Shown: positions 1-6,446, counted from the stretch's first letter. The stretch: 18,710 nt of DNA from an uncultured bacterium (GCA_949299435.1 CASGAK010000036.1:1-18710), one strand, 5' to 3'. Numbers and translations are program-made. Notes: a model not told the origin generated them from the letters alone.

Positions 1-2
1 AA

Positions 3-50
3 GCCGTCTTTTTAATAAGAACGGCTACCAGACTTGGGGAGGAGGTATGA
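3..50 (+). CDS. possible 3' end of an upstream gene (partial)
   Basis: The third forward frame is open from the window edge to a TGA at 48-50 and would encode a C-terminus reading AVFLIRTATRLGEEV. The stop lies inside the first arm of the hairpin at 46-69, a common arrangement at gene ends in compact genomes. Only 15 codons are visible and a second frame is also open here, so this is weak. No function can be given. Confidence 0.3.
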   Translation, partial: AVFLIRTATRLGEEV

Positions 51-82
51 AAAACTTTCGTTTTTCATATCTATATTTTTTT
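46..82 (+). terminator. hairpin and T-run, probable terminator of the gene to the left
   Basis: A perfect 10-bp inverted repeat (46-55 with 60-69, loop TTTC) is followed by an AT stretch ending in seven T (76-82). The stem has only two G-C pairs, so it may be a leaky terminator. A second hairpin (about 2-9 with 18-26, AGCCGT/ACGGCT core) lies just upstream and has no T tail on this strand. Confidence 0.5.
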
Positions 83-164
83 ATACGGATTCTAAAAATT
101 AAAACTTTTATAATTTATTCAAATATCCTCCAAATGATGTAGGCTTTATTTTTATAAAAAATTT

Positions 165-172
165 GCTATAAT
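165..172 (+). promoter_or_regulatory. extended -10 promoter of the histidine kinase, leaderless
   Basis: TGCTATAAT is an extended -10 element (TATAAT at 167-172). Exactly six bases separate it from the ATG at 179, so transcription should begin at or next to the start codon. No Shine-Dalgarno sequence precedes the ATG and no good -35 box is visible. Confidence 0.6.
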
Positions 173-178
173 TAGCTT

Positions 179-925
179 ATGAAAGATACAGAAAAAAGTT
201 ATGAGGATTTTATCTCGACAGTAAGCCATGAATTGCGTACACCGCTGACTTCAATAAGAGGTTTTTCGCAGACAATGCTTTCTTCTTGGGACAAATTAGA
301 CGACGAAAGTAAAAAGAAATTTTTAAAAATTATAGAGGATCAATCAAACCGCTTGATTAACCTTGTAGAAAACATGCTATCTGTTACAAGACTTTCAAGC
401 GGGAAAGATAATCTTATTTTTAAAGAAGTTGAAATTAAACCTATAATTGAAATGAGTGTATCTGTAATAAAAAATCAATATTGTGACAAAAAATTTGAAT
501 TGGATATAAATTCTCAAACCCCCACTATTCTTGCTGACAAAGATAAATTTCAACAGATTATGACAAATTTGATAGAAAATGCCGCAAAATACGGGGAAGA
601 AAATTCATCAATTAAAATTAAAACAAATTTCTGCAAAGATTGTGAATTTGTTGCTATAGATGTGACAAATACAGGTATAGGCATAAAAAAAGAGGATTAT
701 GAAAAAATATTTACCAAATTTTCAAGAATAGACAATCCTCTTACAAGAAAAGTTCAAGGCAGTGGACTGGGACTTTATATTACCAAAAATCTCGTAGAAA
801 AAATGAACGGCAAAATTTCAGTTAAATCCGAAATTCAACAAAAGGGCAATTACATCACAACATTCGAAGTACTTTTGCCTGCCAGTGATGTCGAAAAACA
901 AGCGAGGAGCAAATGCAATCTGTAA
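179..925 (+). CDS. cytoplasmic sensor histidine kinase without a sensor domain
   Basis: This is a 248-aa kinase that should autophosphorylate on histidine and pass phosphate to a receiver protein. The HisKA dimerisation domain starts almost at the N-terminus, with the phospho-accepting His17 in SHELRTPLTS. The ATP-binding domain has an N-box around Asn134 (NLIENAAKYG), a G1 box DVTNTGIGI (161-169), an F-box IFTKFSRID (177-185) and a G2 box GSGLGLYI (194-201). There is no membrane segment, PAS or GAF domain, and in-frame stops lie just upstream, so no sensor was missed by choosing a late start. Input must come from a partner protein, or the sensor has been lost. The downstream receiver gene overlaps it by 13 bases and is its obvious partner. 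Family assignment is sure; the signal is unknown. Confidence 0.93.
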   Translation: MKDTEKSYEDFISTVSHELRTPLTSIRGFSQTMLSSWDKLDDESKKKFLKIIEDQSNRLINLVENMLSVTRLSSGKDNLIFKEVEIKPIIEMSVSVIKNQYCDKKFELDINSQTPTILADKDKFQQIMTNLIENAAKYGEENSSIKIKTNFCKDCEFVAIDVTNTGIGIKKEDYEKIFTKFSRIDNPLTRKVQGSGLGLYITKNLVEKMNGKISVKSEIQQKGNYITTFEVLLPASDVEKQARSKCNL

Positions 926-2220
926 CTTTGATTATTGATAAACGCCGTGAGCTTTCGGTTAAATATAAAAAACTTTTGGAAAACAAATCTTCAAAAGTTA
1001 TTTTGAGTAAAAATTTCATTTCTGCAATGAAAATTATTCAGGACAAAGAACCTGATTTGATTATAATTTCTGACAGTATAGATAATGATTTAGGGGATTA
1101 CTGCAAAAAAATCAGAGCGTTAACATACAATATGCGACCTGTAATTGTAGCACTTTCAAAATCTTCCGAAATTCAAGACAGATTAAATGCTCTTGAAAAC
1201 GGTGCTGACGACTTTTTAAGTGAGCCCGTCAATAGTGACGAATTTGTCATGAGAATGAAAGCTCATTTAAGACGAGAATTTGAATCTAATTTGGATAATA
1301 AAAAATTATTACCTAATAAAAACTATACTATGCGTGCCATAAAAAGGATTTTAACCTCAAAAGACCCTTGGGCCTGTCTATATATTAGCATTGAAAACTT
1401 TAAAAATTATCGCGAAATATACACAGAGCTTGCCTCTGACAAACTTATACAGACTTTTTGTGCAATTATCCAATCTTCATTAAATGAAGATGATTACTTA
1501 GGCGAAATTTCCGAAAATAAATTTTTGATAATCACAAACCCTCTAAAGGCTGAAAAGATAGCAAATTTTCTAACTTTTGCCTTTGATTCTATTGCAAAGA
1601 AATTTTATTCACCTAAAGATTTAAAACGCGGATATGTCATTATCGAAGGAGATGAACTCGCAGGAAGACGTGCAGGTTTTGTACACACAACCATTGGTAT
1701 TGTAACTAATGAATTTCAAAAATATACCGACACAAATCAACTGCTAAATTCATTAATAAATATCCACAACCTCGCAAATTTACCTGACAAATCAAATTAC
1801 CTGATTGAAAGAGCCAAAATCTCCGCTGAAAATTCTATAGAATTTAAAGGATTTAACAATAAAATCTTCGTGATAGAACCTGACGAAGCAATGAATGTAC
1901 TTTTGAAAACCATTTTAGAATTACAAGGCTATGAAACAATTATAGCAGAAGAATATGACGAATTTTTGAAAGAAGAAACAAAGCCAGCTATTATAATCCT
2001 TGATGCAGGGAATGCTGAAAATTTAAAAGGACTTAAAATATGTAAATTTTTGAGAGAAAATCCTGATTTTGCAAACACAAAAATAATTGTCACTTCAATT
2101 TTTCACGACAAAGAGCTTATACTCAACTGCGGAGCTGATCTGTACCTGCCAAAGCCTTATGAACTGTCAAATCTTATTAAATGGGTTAATATTTTCGTTG
2201 ATGAAGTTAATTTTAGATAA
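913..2220 (+). CDS. receiver / degenerate GGDEF / receiver signalling protein
   Basis: This 435-aa protein has three parts. The N-terminal receiver (about 1-120) keeps Asp9 and the phosphoacceptor-position Asp54, but the conserved Lys of the usual KP motif is Glu104 (LSEPVN). The middle (about 150-300) follows a GGDEF fold pattern (LYISIENFKNYREIY, then EISENKF at the place of RYGGDEF), with the catalytic GG(D/E)EF lost, so it should not make cyclic di-GMP. The C-terminal receiver (about 316-435) looks intact: Glu322/Asp324, Asp364, Thr394 and Lys414 in LPKPYE. There is no DNA-binding domain, so output is probably by protein contact or phosphorelay. Its start overlaps the kinase gene by 13 bases with AGGAG five bases ahead of the ATG, indicating coupled translation. 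The kinase probably phosphorylates the second receiver; this is inference. Confidence 0.88.
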   Translation: MQSVTLIIDKRRELSVKYKKLLENKSSKVILSKNFISAMKIIQDKEPDLIIISDSIDNDLGDYCKKIRALTYNMRPVIVALSKSSEIQDRLNALENGADDFLSEPVNSDEFVMRMKAHLRREFESNLDNKKLLPNKNYTMRAIKRILTSKDPWACLYISIENFKNYREIYTELASDKLIQTFCAIIQSSLNEDDYLGEISENKFLIITNPLKAEKIANFLTFAFDSIAKKFYSPKDLKRGYVIIEGDELAGRRAGFVHTTIGIVTNEFQKYTDTNQLLNSLINIHNLANLPDKSNYLIERAKISAENSIEFKGFNNKIFVIEPDEAMNVLLKTILELQGYETIIAEEYDEFLKEETKPAIIILDAGNAENLKGLKICKFLRENPDFANTKIIVTSIFHDKELILNCGADLYLPKPYELSNLIKWVNIFVDEVNFR

Positions 2221-2401
2221 AATAAAGCAGTTCTACGTCGCGACTTATCCAGCTCTCGCAAGACAGTAGCAACTCATCAGTCGCATTCTAAAGTTAGAGT
2301 TCCTTATCGCTAGCCTTTCTCGGAAAATTTATTTTAAAAATTGCAGTGCATCAAACAACTCACCAAATTGATGTTCATTTCAGTTGTACAAAACAATATG
2401 A

Positions 2402-2426
2402 TTTTCCCCTGAACTTGAGGGGAGAA
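2402..2426. terminator. inverted repeat, possible weak terminator
   Basis: A nine-pair stem with one G-T wobble (2402-2410 with 2418-2426, core CCCCT/AGGGG) closes a seven-base loop. It is not followed by a clear T-run on either strand. It lies 182 bases after the receiver gene and 120 bases past the pilin stop, so it may help end either transcript. Confidence 0.35.
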
Positions 2427-2516
2427 ATTAAACATTCCATTGAATAAAATTCCATAATTTATTAAAAAAATTAAACTTTACTAAGTGAATAATCAGTGTT
2501 TTGCTACACCATAAAG

Positions 2517-2542
2517 TCTGGTGCGTCGTTTGACGCACCAGA
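2517..2542 (-). terminator. terminator hairpin of the pseudopilin gene
   Basis: A perfect 11-bp stem (2517-2527 with 2532-2542, core CTGGTGCGTC) with a four-base loop begins four bases after the pilin stop codon on the minus strand. The tail after it has only three T, so termination may be partial, but position and stem strength fit a transcript end. Confidence 0.6.
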
Positions 2543-2546
2543 TATC

Positions 2547-3338
2547 CTAAAACTTCACAGGGTAATCATTCGGAATTTTCCAGCCTGAGCTTTGTATTAA
2601 TGCCCCGCAATACCTACCCGCATACATACCTGTAATACTTTTATCACAGGCAAATCGCGAATTTGTTCTCAATATATTCTCATCTTGATATTCAGATCCT
2701 ACTAATTGAACTCCTTTTTTAGTAGGTGTACCATCATTTAAAATTGCATTTTTATAGCGTAATATTATACCAAATACATCACCACCTATTAATGCACGCC
2801 CTTTATTTGGTCCATCTATATCTATCCATATCTGCCAGTGAGGATCTTGATAAAGCTGATTTCCGGCCCACATATACATGGACGCACCGTTACTTAATAC
2901 TGCAGTAATCATTTTATCAGGGGTTCCCCCTAAATATCCGGTTTGCCCTGACAAACTCTTTGGCTCCGTCCAACAAAGCTCTTGATTTTCAGAATTACAT
3001 ACTTTTAAAACTTTTAATTCAGGTTTCAAATAATTATTAAAAAAATCTTCTGTACACTCTTTGGAATACTCTTCTGCACAAACAGGCCAATCATCTGTAA
3101 AACCGTGTTTAGCTTCTGCAAGCTGCACAGCCTGAGCAAACAATGATAAGTTTGTACGTAAACTGTTTACCACTACACTTTTTCTATAACCTGAAATTAC
3201 TATAGGCATCGTCATCGCTGCGACTATTCCGATTATGCCTAAGGTTATCAATACTTCTGCCAATGTGAATGCTTTAATTTTTTTTAAAACTCTTACAAGA
3301 GCGTTATTTGCGGGTGCCCCCCCCCCCCGTAAATTCAA
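2547..3338 (-). CDS. type II secretion / type IV pilin-like pseudopilin, start disrupted by poly-G
   Basis: The protein has a class III (prepilin) signal: basic KKIK, then a cleavage site in KAFTLAEVLITLG with Glu+5, and a hydrophobic helix IIGIVAAMTMPIVI. This marks an inner-membrane protein cut by prepilin peptidase and built into a pseudopilus. The globular part is Cys-rich and unlike a named pilin. The given frame opens at TTG (3336-3338), directly after an in-frame TGA, with no Shine-Dalgarno at usable distance. A far better start is the ATG at 3349-3351, with AGGAAAGGAG six bases ahead. With 12 G in the tract that ATG reads into a stop (TAA) 15 codons later; with 11 or 14 G it would read straight into the pilin. 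The gene is therefore either phase-OFF here or the tract length is a sequencing error. Family call is firm; expression state is inference. Confidence 0.85.
   Translation of the reverse strand: MNLRGGGAPANNALVRVLKKIKAFTLAEVLITLGIIGIVAAMTMPIVISGYRKSVVVNSLRTNLSLFAQAVQLAEAKHGFTDDWPVCAEEYSKECTEDFFNNYLKPELKVLKVCNSENQELCWTEPKSLSGQTGYLGGTPDKMITAVLSNGASMYMWAGNQLYQDPHWQIWIDIDGPNKGRALIGGDVFGIILRYKNAILNDGTPTKKGVQLVGSEYQDENILRTNSRFACDKSITGMYAGRYCGALIQSSGWKIPNDYPVKF
3317..3328. repeat. C12/G12 homopolymer tract in the pilin leader
   Basis: Twelve consecutive C on the + strand (G on the coding strand) lie between the ribosome-binding start and the prepilin cleavage site. Such a G/C run stands out in AT-rich DNA. 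Tract length sets the reading frame: lengths of 11 or 14 join the ATG at 3349-3351 to the pilin frame, while 12 and 13 do not. Slipped-strand changes in such tracts are a known route to phase variation. Confidence 0.9.
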
Positions 3339-3357
3339 TCATAGTCTGCATTTCCAG

Positions 3358-3367
3358 CTCCTTTCCT
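3358..3367 (-). promoter_or_regulatory. Shine-Dalgarno site that points to the ATG at 3351
   Basis: AGGAAAGGAG on the minus strand ends six bases before the ATG at 3349-3351, ideal spacing. It decides that the intended pilin start is that ATG, in the other frame from the TTG used to open the pilin frame at the present tract length. Confidence 0.75.
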
Positions 3368-3397
3368 AATTTGTCGGTTTTCATCGTCTACTCATTT

Positions 3398-3426
3398 ATT
3401 ATAACAACTTTTTTAATTCAGTGCAA
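3398..3426 (-). promoter_or_regulatory. sigma-70-type promoter of the pseudopilin gene
   Basis: On the minus strand TTGCAC (3421-3426) is followed after exactly 17 bases by TATAAT (3398-3403), with a TG one base before the -10. Predicted transcription start is near 3391, about 40 bases ahead of the Shine-Dalgarno-preceded ATG. The promoter is strong on paper, which argues that the gene is not a decayed relic. Confidence 0.75.
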
Positions 3427-3620
3427 TAGCGAGGAAAATTTATACAATTTTTTCGGTGAATTTTTTGTGTCACTTTTCCACAAAAGCGACCGCTGTCTGC
3501 ATAAGACCTGTCAGAGGTTATAATATTTTTATTTTCGTGCATAAGAAGGACACAACATACTGCTTTTGCATCACAAAAGAATGTATTTTATTATTTTGAT
3601 AAATATTTTTTATATTAATC

Positions 3621-3953
3621 TTAGTTAATTATCTCCGTAATTTTAAATACATTATCATTTGCTTTATTAATATAATAGATTGCTCGATTGATACTTTTTA
3701 TAAAAAGTCTGACTTTAAGTTTTTGAGGAGCACTATATTTATCAAAAATTTCAGAATCATTACAAATTTTTTCAGCAACTTGTAACGCAAGTTGAAACAT
3801 CAAAATTGAATTCAGGTACACAGGAAATGTTTTTTTCAAAATTTCATACATCAATTCACTGAAAGTTACGGTTTTGATATAACTTTTACAAAAAAATTTT
3901 TCATTATCCTTATACAAAACGTCAAGCCATTCTTTAGTAATACTTTTATTCAT
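3621..3953 (-). CDS. hypothetical 110-aa protein, divergent partner of an XRE regulator
   Basis: I do not recognise this protein. It is small, Lys/Ile/Asn-rich and predicted mostly alpha-helical. It has no signal peptide and no clear membrane span; LNSILMFQLALQVAEKI is an amphipathic stretch rather than a firm transmembrane helix. It starts 58 bases from the XRE-family gene, on the opposite strand. One arm of a perfect 13-bp inverted repeat lies just ahead of its start, so the two are probably co-regulated. A TATAAA-like -10 precedes that arm. The pairing resembles small regulator/partner modules (toxin-antitoxin or phage-type), but nothing in the sequence proves such a role. Confidence 0.65.
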   Translation of the reverse strand: MNKSITKEWLDVLYKDNEKFFCKSYIKTVTFSELMYEILKKTFPVYLNSILMFQLALQVAEKICNDSEIFDKYSAPQKLKVRLFIKSINRAIYYINKANDNVFKITEIIN

Positions 3954-3961
3954 AATTTTTC

Positions 3962-4026
3962 CGTGCTATTTGCCTGTTTTTATAAAAGCAGTTTATCACT
4001 AAAATAAAATTATGGCAAATAGCACG
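3962..4026. promoter_or_regulatory. 13-bp inverted-repeat operator between divergent genes
   Basis: CGTGCTATTTGCC (3962-3974) is repeated exactly in inverse orientation as GGCAAATAGCACG (4014-4026). The arm centres are 52 bases apart, about five helical turns. One arm lies where the minus-strand transcript should begin, the other covers codons 1-5 of the XRE gene, where its leaderless transcript should begin. This symmetry suggests binding sites for the XRE protein itself. The second arm is also coding, which constrains it independently. Confidence 0.6.
4000..4005 (+). promoter_or_regulatory. -10 box of the XRE gene, leaderless
   Basis: TAAAAT is separated by six bases from the ATG at 4012, the same spacing as at the kinase, mnmE, TPR and rimI genes. 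No ribosome-binding sequence precedes the ATG. The -35 region is poor, so activity may depend on context. Confidence 0.5.
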
Positions 4027-4221
4027 ATTTTATTGTTACAATCAAACATAAAAAAGTTCCGTATGGAAAAGAAATTATCACAAGAAATACTAAGTGAGAA
4101 AGCTGGGATTTCTTGCGATTATCTGTCGGAAATTGAACGCGGGAAAAAGACTCCCAGTATCAAAAGACTGTGCTTAATTGCTGATGCATTAGAAATAGAT
4201 GTCTACAAATTTTTTATATAA
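4012..4221 (+). CDS. small XRE/Cro-type helix-turn-helix transcriptional regulator
   Basis: The 69-aa protein is essentially one HTH_3 domain: a first helix (NIKKFRMEKKLSQ), the turn and recognition helix (LSEKAGISCDYLSEIERGKK), then TPSIKRLCLIADALEIDVYKFF. It has no sensor or dimerisation extension, so it is of the Cro-repressor size class and should bind DNA as a dimer. It faces away from the 110-aa gene across the inverted repeat and probably represses itself and that gene. It converges on mnmE with a gap of 27 bases. Family is certain; target is inferred. Confidence 0.92.
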   Translation: MANSTILLLQSNIKKFRMEKKLSQEILSEKAGISCDYLSEIERGKKTPSIKRLCLIADALEIDVYKFFI

Positions 4222-4248
4222 AATTACTTATTAAACCAACATTTTAGA

Positions 4249-5583
4249 TTATTTACCGATACAAAAATGCTCAAAAATATTATTTAAAATATCATCAGTA
4301 ATTACTTCACCGGTTATCTCATCTAAAAATAAAAGTGCCGATTTCAAATCAATAGAAATCAAATCCTGAAGCTCATTAATTTTTGCGGCATCAAGTGCTT
4401 TAATAAGACTTTCACGACATTTTTTAAGACAATCAACCTGTCTTTCGTTAGTAATATACTCAGTATCTTCCAGTGAAAAATCACAAACTTTTTCTTTAAT
4501 CATTTCACGAAGCTCGTTTATTCCCTCACCGGTTTTAGTGGAAATATAGAATTTATCATTTTCTTTTTTTTCTAATAAATCAGATTTATTAGCAACTTGT
4601 ATGTGGAGTTTATTTTTAATGAACTCATAAATTTCTTTATCTTCATCAGTCAAGCCGGCACTTGCATCGTATAAAAAGATTACCAAGTCAGCTTCATCAG
4701 CGGATTGTTTTGAAAATTCGATACCGATTTCTTCAACTTTCCCGACTTCTTCACAATCTCTAATCCCTGCAGTATCAATTAAAGTCACAGCTACATCGAG
4801 ATCCAATGTCTCTTTAATAACATCTCTTGTTGTACCTGCTATTTCTGTAACTATCGCACGGTTTGCATTTAACAAAGAATTGAATAACGATGACTTTCCG
4901 ACATTGGGACGTCCGACTATTGCAACTTTAATTCCTTGCCGCAAAATATTCGATGATCTCGCACAAGATAAAATATTATCAATTTCAGACAAGGATTTTT
5001 CAAAACTTTCAATCAGATAAGAATACTCAGGTTCCGCTACATCTTCAGGAAAATCAATTCCTGCTACAATTTTTGAGAGCACATCAAAAATTTCTTTTTT
5101 AATTTCAGAAACTTTTTCACTAAGAACACCTGAAAGATTTTTAGCGGATTGCACCGCAAAATTTCTGGTTTTTGCATGGATTAAATCAGCTACAGCCTCA
5201 GCTTGAGAAAGATCCATTTTTTTATTCAAAAAAGCTCTTTTGGTAAACTCACCTCTTTCAGCTATTCTTGCACCGTTTTTAATAGTCAAATCGAGAATAT
5301 TTTTAACGACATTTACACCGCCATGGCAGTGAATTTCAATTACATCTTCTCCTGTGTAACTGTGAGGTTTTTTAAAAGGTAATACTATCACTTCATCGAT
5401 TTTTTTCCCACTATCAGTAATCCAGCCATGAGCTATTTTACCTGCTTCAAGGTTATGTTTTGAAAAAATTTTATCAATAATTTCAAAACTGTTATCTCCT
5501 GATATTCTTATCACCCCAACCCCTCCTGTACCTAGCGGGGTTGCAATCGCTGTAATTGTATCAAATTCTTGTAATATATTCAT
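4249..5583 (-). CDS. mnmE: tRNA uridine-5-carboxymethylaminomethyl(34) synthesis GTPase MnmE
   Basis: MnmE acts with MnmG to modify the wobble uridine of certain tRNAs in the cytoplasm, using GTP, folate and iron-independent chemistry on its partner. The start is set at the second in-frame Met group (MNILQEFDTITAIATP), giving 444 aa, the normal length. The longer frame starting at 5601 would run through the gene's own promoter. Seen: N-terminal folate-binding domain with GTGGVGVIRISG, central helical domain (KMDLSQAEAVADLI), the inserted G domain with P-loop GRPNVGKSS (about 224-232), TTRD (251-254), DTAG (270-273) and NKSD, and the C-terminal FCIGK with the conserved Cys. mnmG is not beside it. 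The -10 box lies six bases before the ATG. Confidence 0.97.
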   Translation of the reverse strand: MNILQEFDTITAIATPLGTGGVGVIRISGDNSFEIIDKIFSKHNLEAGKIAHGWITDSGKKIDEVIVLPFKKPHSYTGEDVIEIHCHGGVNVVKNILDLTIKNGARIAERGEFTKRAFLNKKMDLSQAEAVADLIHAKTRNFAVQSAKNLSGVLSEKVSEIKKEIFDVLSKIVAGIDFPEDVAEPEYSYLIESFEKSLSEIDNILSCARSSNILRQGIKVAIVGRPNVGKSSLFNSLLNANRAIVTEIAGTTRDVIKETLDLDVAVTLIDTAGIRDCEEVGKVEEIGIEFSKQSADEADLVIFLYDASAGLTDEDKEIYEFIKNKLHIQVANKSDLLEKKENDKFYISTKTGEGINELREMIKEKVCDFSLEDTEYITNERQVDCLKKCRESLIKALDAAKINELQDLISIDLKSALLFLDEITGEVITDDILNNIFEHFCIGK

Positions 5584-5589
5584 AGGATA

Positions 5590-5595
5590 ATTATA
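5590..5595 (-). promoter_or_regulatory. -10 box of mnmE, leaderless
   Basis: On the minus strand TATAAT is followed by six bases (TATCCT) and then the MnmE ATG (5581-5583). The expected -35 position falls inside the loop of the terminator hairpin at 5606-5631, so the promoter and the upstream terminator share sequence. Confidence 0.6.
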
Positions 5596-5599
5596 CATC

Positions 5600-5631
5600 A
5601 AAAAAGAACGGACTGAAAATCAAGTCCGTTC
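5600..5631 (-). terminator. intrinsic terminator of the 215-aa hypothetical gene
   Basis: On the minus strand a perfect 9-bp stem (GAACGGACT with AGTCCGTTC, loop of eight) is followed by six T. It begins 21 bases after the stop codon at 5652 and separates that gene from mnmE. Confidence 0.9.
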
Positions 5632-5651
5632 CTATTCAAATTTATATCAAT

Positions 5652-6299
5652 CTAAAATCTTTTAGTAAATAAAGATGAAGCAATTGAAGCAGCTAAATTT
5701 GCATAATCACTAAATGCACTTGTACTGCTTGAGGATTGATTATTATTATAAGAATTACCCGAATTACTGTTACTAGCAGCCTGTTGCAAATAGCTCAATA
5801 CATTACCTAAAGTTTGATTTTGAACACTGCCTAACAAGTCAAGGTAATTATAACGTCTATTCAATTCCTCATTAATGATATCATCTTGTTTTGTAAGAAT
5901 ATCCTGAGCTAAAGAATTCATAGCGTCAGAACGGCTGGATTCAATCTCTTTCAAATCGTCCATAAATATTGAATTGTCAAAGTTACCAAAACGAGAAGCA
6001 ATATCAGTTTTCAAATCATCAAGCATCGGAGTATAAATATCATTAATAGTCTGAATTCCTTTTTGCGTATAAGCATTAAGCTGATCTTGCATATTTTTTT
6101 GAGTTTCTTCCGAAAAAACGTTAATTTTAGGAAGATTTTCCAAAAAAGAACTCTGAGCATAATTATATAATTTTTTTTCCGCGTCCGACATATTGTAATT
6201 AGAATATACGGTATTCCCTTGCTTGTATTGCGAAGCCTTTTCTTCACCGTTAATTGTCACAACACCGTTAGTATATGCGGGTTTCGAAGATTTTCCCAT
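5652..6299 (-). CDS. hypothetical 215-aa protein, phage-structural look
   Basis: I cannot name this protein. The start is placed at MGKSSKPAYTNG, which has GAAAGGG ahead of it; the open frame reaches 11 codons further without a ribosome site. Seen: a short polar N-terminus, a long helical Asp/Gln-rich region (about 50-165), a Ser/Asn low-complexity linker (about 173-192) and a final amphipathic segment ending SLFTKRF. There is no signal peptide. The central run (SRFGNFDNSIFMDD, then SSRSDAMNSLAQDI) resembles helical stretches in phage ejection or tail-associated proteins; this is an impression only, with no phage neighbours to support it. It has its own promoter and terminator. Confidence 0.7.
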   Translation of the reverse strand: MGKSSKPAYTNGVVTINGEEKASQYKQGNTVYSNYNMSDAEKKLYNYAQSSFLENLPKINVFSEETQKNMQDQLNAYTQKGIQTINDIYTPMLDDLKTDIASRFGNFDNSIFMDDLKEIESSRSDAMNSLAQDILTKQDDIINEELNRRYNYLDLLGSVQNQTLGNVLSYLQQAASNSNSGNSYNNNQSSSSTSAFSDYANLAASIASSLFTKRF

Positions 6300-6358
6300 A
6301 TTTTGTCCCTTTCTGTTATTACGGGACAACATTTGATTTTTTAATAAGGCGATATAAT

Positions 6359-6388
6359 ATTATATCACAGCATTTGAAAATCTGTCCA
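6359..6388 (-). promoter_or_regulatory. promoter of the 215-aa hypothetical gene, over a perfect palindrome
   Basis: On the minus strand TGGACA (6383-6388) and TGATATAAT (TATAAT at 6359-6364) are 18 bases apart, giving an extended -10 promoter and a leader of about 50 bases. The -10 is part of a perfect 16-bp palindrome, GATATAATATTATATC (6351-6366), which could be an operator or just a back-to-back pair of -10 boxes. Confidence 0.6.
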
Positions 6389-6434
6389 GTCTGAAAGTCA
6401 TATACTAAGATTATTCCTTTAAAAATTTTTATAA

Positions 6435-6440
6435 TATAAT
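6435..6440 (+). promoter_or_regulatory. -10 box of the TPR gene, leaderless
   Basis: TATAAT ends six bases before the ATG at 6447. A second, overlapping TATAAT lies at 6430-6435. There is no Shine-Dalgarno sequence. Confidence 0.55.
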
Positions 6441-6446
6441 TAGAAT

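Larger units (their letters stand above)
2221..2546. other. gene-free gap with GC-richer structured patch
   Basis: No convincing gene lies in these 326 bases. The first part (about 2229-2330) is visibly richer in G and C than the surroundings. It can fold with GCGACT (2240-2245) pairing to AGTCGC (2279-2284) around smaller inner stems. The second part is AT-rich and contains an imperfect inverted repeat at 2402-2426 and the pilin terminator at 2517-2542. It could hold a small RNA or the remains of a lost gene; neither can be shown from sequence alone. Confidence 0.4.

Noticed and set aside
2..142. Open frame including an ATG at 47 with GGAGGAGG ahead of it (31 codons)
   Set aside because: The ATG lies in the arm of a terminator hairpin, spacing to the purine run is too short, and the peptide is a low-complexity AT translation.
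2087..2269. Short forward reading frame at the end of the receiver gene
   Set aside because: It is an out-of-frame shadow of the receiver coding sequence with no start signals.
2260..2285. Hammerhead-like CTGATGA on the minus strand
   Set aside because: The required GAAA core partner and three-stem arrangement are not present.
3308..3523. Forward reading frame through the poly-C tract
   Set aside because: It runs antisense to the pilin leader and promoter, with no ribosome site and no protein-like composition.
3499..3550. Repeated GCATAAGA and a TATAAT on the + strand suggesting a small RNA
   Set aside because: No terminator or conserved structure follows, and such short AT-rich matches are expected by chance.
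5584..5601. Longer MnmE start (MMYNYP)
   Set aside because: These codons coincide with the TATAAT promoter box; the downstream Met matches the usual MnmE N-terminus.
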